Below, piece by piece: positions 40,852 through 45,510 of a DNA stretch of 45,510 nt; position 1 is the stretch's first letter; each line of letters begins with the position of its first letter. Source of the stretch: Spirochaetaceae bacterium (GTDB lineage Bacteria; Spirochaetota; Spirochaetia; SZUA-6; Bin103). The stretch covers positions 1 through 45,510 of the forward strand of contig JAPOQV010000385.1 of the NCBI GenBank assembly GCA_026710565.1, read 5' to 3'. A program made the translations under genes and the position numbers. The notes under the pieces are model-generated. The model had not been told where the DNA came from and made no database searches. It was given only the letters and a program-made list of their open reading frames with translations.

Positions 40852-42588
40852 ATGATCGCTCACCAATTCCGAATCGCTCTACTGATCGCCGCGGCGCTCG
40901 TGCTCGCCGGTGCCGGCGCCTGGGCCGACGGCCAAGGTGAGGCCGCGACGGAGGCGGCCGCCGGCATGGGCGTGGACCTGGCCGACGTCTCGATGCCGTT
41001 CGACGAGACGCTGGAGCTCACGATGCTCGGTCCGAAGTACTGGTGGCCCTCTGGCAGCCAGCTCGTATGGATCGACGTGCAGGAAGCCCTGAACGTCCAG
41101 ATCACCTTCAACGAGGTGCCGTACCCGGAGAAGAAGCAGATCACGCTGGCCATGGGCAATATCCCCGACCTGGCGCAGGTCACGGCCAGCGAGAGCTTCG
41201 AGTACGGGTCGGTCGGCGGCTTTCTGAACCTGGCCGACTACCTCGACTGGATGCCGAACCTGCGGGGCTGGCTCGACCGCTACGAGCAGTACCGCTTCGC
41301 CTACACGGTGCTCGACGGATCGCTGTACATGGCTCCCAAGTTCTCCACCCAGAACGACAAGGACATCCAGTGGGGCTACAACGAGGACCAGCTCGTCGAG
41401 CGCAGCGGCCTGCCGGTGCCGGGCACCCTGGAAGAGCTGGTCGACGTCGCCACGCAGTTCCGGGACAAGGAACCGAACATCTACCCGATCGTCGGCCTGT
41501 ACTGGCCGGGGATCGCGAACGGCGCCAACACGACGCTGCAGGCGACGTTGAACTCGATGGGCATCGGCGACATCGACATCAACTACTTCCGCGACGAGGA
41601 TCAGTTCCTGTACACGGCGCTGCATCCGCGCTTCAAGGAGGCGGTCGAGTACGTAAAGGGGCTGTATGACGATAAGCTCATCTCGCAGACCTACATCACC
41701 GAGAACTACCGGGACTGGCAGAAGCTGTTCGAGGCGGCTCCCAACGAGGCTGGCCGCCACAGCTTGGCGCCGTTCTCGGCGTACCAGATCAACCGCCACG
41801 CGAACATCCTGCGCTGGCACGAATGGTCCGTGAACGGCCTGCGCGAGCAGTGGTGGCCGGAGACCTACCCGCTGTTCCTGGGCGACCGCATCAGCATCCC
41901 GCTGGCGCAGCCGCTGTCCGGCAGCTCGCTGGATCCGGACGGGCTGGCCGTGAGCAAGGCCCTGGAGGCCGACCCCACCAAGCTGGCCAAGACGCTGGCG
42001 TTCGTGGACTGGCTCTACTCCGAGGAGGGGGTCCGGTGGATCAACTACGGCCAGGAAGGCGAGCACTATGACCTGGTAGGCGGTGACGTCGACGTACGAA
42101 CGGAGTACACGGGTAACACGCCCGAGTTCTACGAGCGGGACGGGCGCTGGAACGCCGTACGCGATCGCGACGACGTGAAGGGGGACGTCACCAAGATCAC
42201 GCCGGAAGAGAAGCGCGAGGTGCAGTACTACAGCCTGTACCAGGTGTGGCCCCGCTGGGCGCTGTACCAGATCCACCTGTTCGACGGCGACACGCAGCGC
42301 TGGCCGTCACCGGCCTTCGCCTTTACCACGGCGAAGATCGCCGAGCTGGAGCAGACGAGCAACGTCGTCGGCAAGTTTCCGTTGCCGTTCACGGTCGACG
42401 AGCAGCGCAAGGTGGCCGATCTCAAGACCAGCACGCTGGACACGGTGCTGGAGAACGTCGACCTGTTCATCACCGGCCGCCGGCCGATGGACGAGTGGGA
42501 CGCCTTCATCGGGGAGGTGAAGAGCGCCGGCGCCACCGACCTGGAGGTGATCTACAACCGCACCTACAACTTCAAGGTCAAGCGCTGA
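40852..42588 (+). CDS. Extracellular sugar-binding protein, LplA type (set 2)
   Basis: A 578-residue binding protein from ATG 40852 behind AGGAGGT. MIAHQFRIALLIAAALVLAG with AGAWADGQGEAATEAAAG is a signal peptide with a Gly/Ala-rich mature start, common in Spirochaetota binding proteins. LAMGNIPDLAQVTASE, FSTQNDKDIQWGYNEDQLVER and the C-terminal LFITGRRPMDEWDAF with TDLEVIYNRTYNF are LplA-family features. It is only distantly similar to the set 1 protein, so the ligand probably differs. It closes uptake set 2; two hairpins follow. Confidence 0.93.
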   Translation: MIAHQFRIALLIAAALVLAGAGAWADGQGEAATEAAAGMGVDLADVSMPFDETLELTMLGPKYWWPSGSQLVWIDVQEALNVQITFNEVPYPEKKQITLAMGNIPDLAQVTASESFEYGSVGGFLNLADYLDWMPNLRGWLDRYEQYRFAYTVLDGSLYMAPKFSTQNDKDIQWGYNEDQLVERSGLPVPGTLEELVDVATQFRDKEPNIYPIVGLYWPGIANGANTTLQATLNSMGIGDIDINYFRDEDQFLYTALHPRFKEAVEYVKGLYDDKLISQTYITENYRDWQKLFEAAPNEAGRHSLAPFSAYQINRHANILRWHEWSVNGLREQWWPETYPLFLGDRISIPLAQPLSGSSLDPDGLAVSKALEADPTKLAKTLAFVDWLYSEEGVRWINYGQEGEHYDLVGGDVDVRTEYTGNTPEFYERDGRWNAVRDRDDVKGDVTKITPEEKREVQYYSLYQVWPRWALYQIHLFDGDTQRWPSPAFAFTTAKIAELEQTSNVVGKFPLPFTVDEQRKVADLKTSTLDTVLENVDLFITGRRPMDEWDAFIGEVKSAGATDLEVIYNRTYNFKVKR

Positions 42589-42601
42589 GCGAAGCGAGCG
42601 A

Positions 42602-42683
42602 CAGGCCGGCGCCGCTGCGTCCGGGTTACGCGGTGCCGGCCTGGGCCGCGGAGTTGCCCCAGGGGCTTCCTGCCTCCGGGGCA
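42602..42683. terminator. Tandem hairpins between convergent genes
   Basis: CAGGCCGGCGCCGC (42602-42615) pairs with GCGGTGCCGGCCTG (42630-42643), a 14-bp stem with one G-U and a 14-base loop. A second stem, TGCCCC (42655-42660) with GGGGCA (42678-42683), is followed on the plus strand by CTCTTT. They fill the gap between the set 2 binding protein and the convergent BNR gene and probably terminate both. Confidence 0.55.
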
Positions 42684-42712
42684 GCTCTCTTTGGAGCGCC
42701 GGCGCCACCGCG

Positions 42713-43912
42713 TCAACCGGCGTCGCCGGTCTCGGTGAGCATCGCTCGGCAGGGGCGGCGCCTGAACACGTGCGGGATGCGCTCCATCTCCGAGCGGATC
42801 AGCGGATTCAGGCAGTTCTCGTCGGCGAGTCCGCAGAAGATCGACTCGTCGTAGGAGTAGTACACCACCATGACGCGGCCGTCGGGCAGGTTGCACATCG
42901 ACGGCTCTCCCGACTGATGATGGGCGCTGTAGCGCAGCCCGCTCGGATCGGGCAGCGTGAACCGGTAGCGCCACCGTGAGCCGTCGGCGGGAGCCTCCGC
43001 CGTGAAGAAGTGAATGCCGTAGCCGATCTGGTCGCTGTACCTGCGGCTCGCGGGCCGGATCTGCTCCTCCCGCAACAGGCTGGTGCCGTCGATCCCGCGG
43101 CAGGCGGCGATCAACGTCCCCTGCGCCGTGACCCAGGCATTCATGTTCTGACCGACCACGTCGGTCCGCCGCGGCTCGCTCCAGGTGCGGCCGCCGTCCT
43201 CGGAGTGAGCGTAGTCGATCCAGTGAACCCTCGGCGCGGGCAGCTCGCCTGAGACGGACGGCCGTTCGTCCGGAAATCCCGTCGTCCGGATCAGCGCCAG
43301 CAGCCTGCCGTCAGGCAGCAGGGTCACGTCGGTCTCGCTCGCGCCGTTGGGGTGATCGTGGCAGATGAAGCTGTGGTCGCCCCAGGTAACGCCGCGATCG
43401 GACGAGCGCAGCACGAAGCAGGTGCCGAGATAGCCACCGTCACGGCCGGACTGTCCATGGACCGGACAGAGCAGCGTGCCGTCGGCAAGCTCCACGACCG
43501 TACCGTAGGGCGACACGCGGTGGAACGGCAGCGCCTGTTCGTCCCACCCCTGCCAGCTCCGGCCGTGGTCATCGGAGCGCAGGCACACGAAGCGGGTGCG
43601 GCCCGTGGGGTTGTGCTTGAGGCTCTCCCCGTGGGTCCACGGCAGCAGGATGCGGCCGTCCGAAAGCGTCTGCATGCCGAGCGAGGTGTGGGTCCCGCCG
43701 CGCCACCAGCGCGGCCGCAGCGCCAACTCCGGCTCGCCCCAGCTCTCACCGTCGTCGCGGGAGCGGACCAGGTAGCCGGTCTGGCCCTCCATCTGGTCGG
43801 TGAAGTCGCCGTACATCGCCAGGATGTCGCCGTTGCCGGCGCGGGTGACCGCGGTGTGCTGGCCCAGCGTATGCCGGATCTCGCTGACGGAATCCACGGC
43901 GAACGAAGCCAT
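42713..43912 (-). CDS. BNR-repeat sialidase-like protein
   Basis: A 399-residue protein from ATG 43912; earlier in-frame starts are weaker. Asp-box motifs: SRDDGESW, SDDHGRSW, SSDRGVTW and SEDGGRTW. HTAVTRAGNGDILAMYGDF, HTSLGMQTLSDGRILLPWTHG and ETDVTLLPDGRLLALIRTTG show the propeller repeats. No signal peptide is visible. This is the third BNR protein in the window. It converges on uptake set 2. Cleaved sugar unknown. Confidence 0.82.
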   Translation of the reverse strand: MASFAVDSVSEIRHTLGQHTAVTRAGNGDILAMYGDFTDQMEGQTGYLVRSRDDGESWGEPELALRPRWWRGGTHTSLGMQTLSDGRILLPWTHGESLKHNPTGRTRFVCLRSDDHGRSWQGWDEQALPFHRVSPYGTVVELADGTLLCPVHGQSGRDGGYLGTCFVLRSSDRGVTWGDHSFICHDHPNGASETDVTLLPDGRLLALIRTTGFPDERPSVSGELPAPRVHWIDYAHSEDGGRTWSEPRRTDVVGQNMNAWVTAQGTLIAACRGIDGTSLLREEQIRPASRRYSDQIGYGIHFFTAEAPADGSRWRYRFTLPDPSGLRYSAHHQSGEPSMCNLPDGRVMVVYYSYDESIFCGLADENCLNPLIRSEMERIPHVFRRRPCRAMLTETGDAG

Positions 43913-44012
43913 CGCGTGAACCCTACCCGACTTCGTCCCTCGGATCGTCCCTGCTCCCAGGCCGGCGCTGGAGCGGTTTCGGTTCGACTCGACTATCATT
44001 GAGGACAGGACC

Positions 44013-44336
44013 ATGATGGAACATCACGCTGGCAGGCGGCCACGTCGCGCGCCGACACACCCCGGAGAGATTCTCCGTGAGGATGTTCTCCCCGAGTTGA
44101 AGCTGTCAGTAAGCGAAGCCGCACGGAGGCTTGGGGTATCTCGTCAGCAACTTCATCGGATAATGAGTTGTACTCACCCGATCACGGTGGAGATGGCGCT
44201 CAGAATCGGCAGGTTGGCTGGCAACGGACCGGGTATATGGCTACGCATGCAGCAGCACCATGGCCTGTGGTACGCCGAGAAGGCGATGCAGGAACAGCTC
44301 GAGCAGATTCAGCCCGCCGCAGTGCCTCAGGCTTGA
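44013..44336 (+). CDS. higA: HigA-like XRE-family antitoxin, no toxin beside it
   Basis: A 107-residue protein, start at ATG 44013 (a second ATG follows directly), with AGGACAGGA upstream. APTHPGEILREDVLPEL at the N-terminus and the helix-turn-helix SEAARRLGVSRQQLHRIMS (about residues 34-52), then GIWLRMQQHHGLWYAEK, are hallmarks of the HigA/VapI addiction-module family. HigB normally lies immediately upstream; here the upstream 100 bp holds only a promoter-like stretch and the divergent BNR gene. An orphan antitoxin or regulator is likely. Confidence 0.88.
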   Translation: MMEHHAGRRPRRAPTHPGEILREDVLPELKLSVSEAARRLGVSRQQLHRIMSCTHPITVEMALRIGRLAGNGPGIWLRMQQHHGLWYAEKAMQEQLEQIQPAAVPQA

Positions 44337-44384
44337 GAATCGCATGCATCCTCGGAGCGCTCGCGCAGTTGACCGGAGCGATGC

Positions 44385-44843
44385 GTGACCGGTCGGCGAT
44401 CCTCTTATCTGGACCCGGAGCGGCTGGGTGTCCTCCGCAGGTTCGGCCGGTTCGTCGGCATCCGGACGCCGCTCCTGGCGCTTGCGGTGACCATCGGAGC
44501 CTCGTACGGACTGTACGCCCTGGCGACCAGGGCGCCGCTCACGGACTTCGAGACCGCTTCGGCGCAGATCACCCGCGTCGAGTCCGACGGCTCCATCGAG
44601 ATCGTCGCGATCGTCCCGGTATCCGTCGAGGTCGGAACGAAAGCCGTATGGCGCCATGACGGCGGGGTCATCGATGCGTCCGTGATGGACGTCGCCCGCG
44701 AAGGCGCCGGGTGGTCGGCCAGGTTCCTCGCCTCGATCGACCCCGACAGCGCCGGCCTGCCCAAGCCCGGCACCGCGACCGAGATCGACATCGCGGTCGG
44801 AACCACGTCGGTTCTGCAGGCGCTGCGAACGCGAAGGCTCTGA
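44385..44843 (+). CDS. One-TM adaptor-like protein coupled to an ABC exporter
   Basis: A 152-residue protein from GTG 44385. Residues about 28-48 (TPLLALAVTIGASYGLYAL) form one transmembrane helix. The rest is probably periplasmic, with IEIVAIVPVSVEVGTKAVWRHDG resembling the beta-barrel end of HlyD-type adaptors but without the long coiled coil or lipoyl halves. Its TGA overlaps the ATG of the exporter gene (TGATG), so they are translationally coupled. I do not recognise a named family; the adaptor idea is inference. Confidence 0.5.
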   Translation: MTGRRSSYLDPERLGVLRRFGRFVGIRTPLLALAVTIGASYGLYALATRAPLTDFETASAQITRVESDGSIEIVAIVPVSVEVGTKAVWRHDGGVIDASVMDVAREGAGWSARFLASIDPDSAGLPKPGTATEIDIAVGTTSVLQALRTRRL

Positions 44844-45510
44844 TGCCGGAACAGCCCGCGAGCCGGGGACGTCTCTGGCGGATCCGCGGCGTCTGGAGAT
44901 GGGTCCGGCCGGCGCTGTTCACCTTCGTCAATCTGTTCGTGGCGATGGTGGCAGCCTCCTTTCTGCGCGGCGCGTACCCGTACGTCTTCGGGTTGATCAT
45001 CGACGAGGTGATCCTGCACCGCCAGGTGGAGCTGCTCGGCGCGATCGCCGTGGGGTTTCTCATGCTCTTCGCCGCCGACCAGGTGCTTTTCCTGCTGGAA
45101 CGGCTGACCCAGGTGTCCCTGCAGCGGGACTTCTGGTATCGGTCGCGACTCCGCATTCACGACGTCGTGCTGCGGCTGGAGTCCCACGTCCTCGACACGT
45201 CCAGGACGAATGACCTGTTCACCACCATCCACCATGACTCCGGTCACGCGCATCGGATGCTGGGGGAGATCATCCGCATCATCGCCGGATGCGTGCTGAT
45301 TGCCGTGTGCGCCGCCGCCGTGGCGACCATCAGTTGGCATGCGCTCGTGCTGATGGCCGTGACGCTCCCGGCGTCGGCGTATGCCACGCGCCGCTTCGGC
45401 GGGAAAGCCGGCGCGCAGGCGCGCGCGCTCCGCAGCCGCTACGGTGTCGTGGGCTCGTGGATCTACGAGATCGTCACCGGGCTGCCGGAGATCCGGCTGC
45501 TCAGCGCCGA
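44843..45510 (+). CDS. ABC exporter, transmembrane domain, 3' end cut by window edge
   Basis: The frame from ATG 44843 is open to the window end, about 222 residues. Several hydrophobic helices are visible: RPALFTFVNLFVAMVAASFL, YVFGLIIDEVIL, GAIAVGFLMLFAADQVLFLL and IIAGCVLIAVCAAAVATIS. The segment RLRIHDVVLRLESHVLDTSR is the coupling region of ABC type-1 exporters. The nucleotide-binding domain should follow beyond the edge. Cargo unknown. Coupled to the one-TM protein by a 1-bp overlap. Confidence 0.85.
   Translation, partial: MPEQPASRGRLWRIRGVWRWVRPALFTFVNLFVAMVAASFLRGAYPYVFGLIIDEVILHRQVELLGAIAVGFLMLFAADQVLFLLERLTQVSLQRDFWYRSRLRIHDVVLRLESHVLDTSRTNDLFTTIHHDSGHAHRMLGEIIRIIAGCVLIAVCAAAVATISWHALVLMAVTLPASAYATRRFGGKAGAQARALRSRYGVVGSWIYEIVTGLPEIRLLSA

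Noticed and set aside
1..45510. CRISPR array, tRNA or rRNA genes
   Set aside because: No regularly spaced direct repeats, no cloverleaf-like sequence with CCA-type ends and no rRNA-like segments were found on reading either strand.

Overview
The window is GC-rich bacterial DNA with dense, short-gap gene packing. It is mostly carbohydrate and small-molecule catabolism. Two complete LplB/YtcP/LplA-type sugar-uptake sets, a large autotransporter-like surface protein with an outer-membrane-type barrel, several secreted or cytoplasmic beta-propeller glycosidases and many phytanoyl-CoA-dioxygenase-type oxygenases suggest a diderm, polysaccharide-foraging bacterium. The mix, and the N-terminus of the second binding protein (GQGEA-type sequence after the signal peptide), resemble high-GC Spirochaetota from marine or host-associated metagenomes. 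This is an inference from gene content; no rRNA or marker gene is present.

Layout. 1-2536: a leftward propeller glycosidase fragment diverges from a GH127-like protein with a Glu-x-Cys/Cys-Cys metal motif. 2537-10886: uptake set 1 (two permeases and a binding protein), a hairpin, then a BNR sialidase-like protein, a GH32/43-like protein and a secreted double-Gmad2 protein. 10928-11971: an EamA transporter with a 25-histidine tail. 11999-17124 (leftward): two tandem Gfo/Idh/MocA oxidoreductases, an amidohydrolase, a frameshifted aldo/keto reductase and an AAC(3)-family acetyltransferase. 17199-20942 (rightward): a third Gfo/Idh/MocA gene, a sulfatase and a SelA/DgaE-like PLP enzyme. 20940-21069: a 126-bp palindromic MITE-like element sitting exactly between the stop codons of two convergent genes. 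21067-26951: a sterol-desaturase-family protein, a cyclophilin-like protein, a six-repeat Calx-beta autotransporter and a PhyH fragment. 27336-31233: a muconate-lactonizing/NSAR-type enolase-superfamily enzyme, a PhyH, an epimerase and an NHL-repeat protein in one operon. 31277-34640: a defence and addiction island (small antitoxin-like protein, Mrr nuclease, ParDE) interleaved with two propeller proteins. 34687-38403 (leftward): HIT protein, unknown protein, PhyH, creatininase-family enzyme and BNR protein. 38419-42588: a GH39 C-terminal fragment followed by uptake set 2. 42713-45510: another BNR protein, an orphan HigA-like antitoxin, and the start of an ABC exporter coupled to a one-TM adaptor-like protein.

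How the parts fit. Binding proteins and permeases would import oligosaccharides made by secreted or imported glycosidases. Sulfatase, dehydrogenase, amidohydrolase, epimerase and PLP-lyase genes would process modified sugars. Neither uptake set has its own ATPase, so a shared MsmX-like ATPase elsewhere is implied. The most distinctive local features are the MITE-like element that preserves both flanking stop codons, the small-protein/Mrr pair, the frameshifted reductase at a six-base homopolymer, and the adaptor-like protein coupled to an exporter at the right edge.
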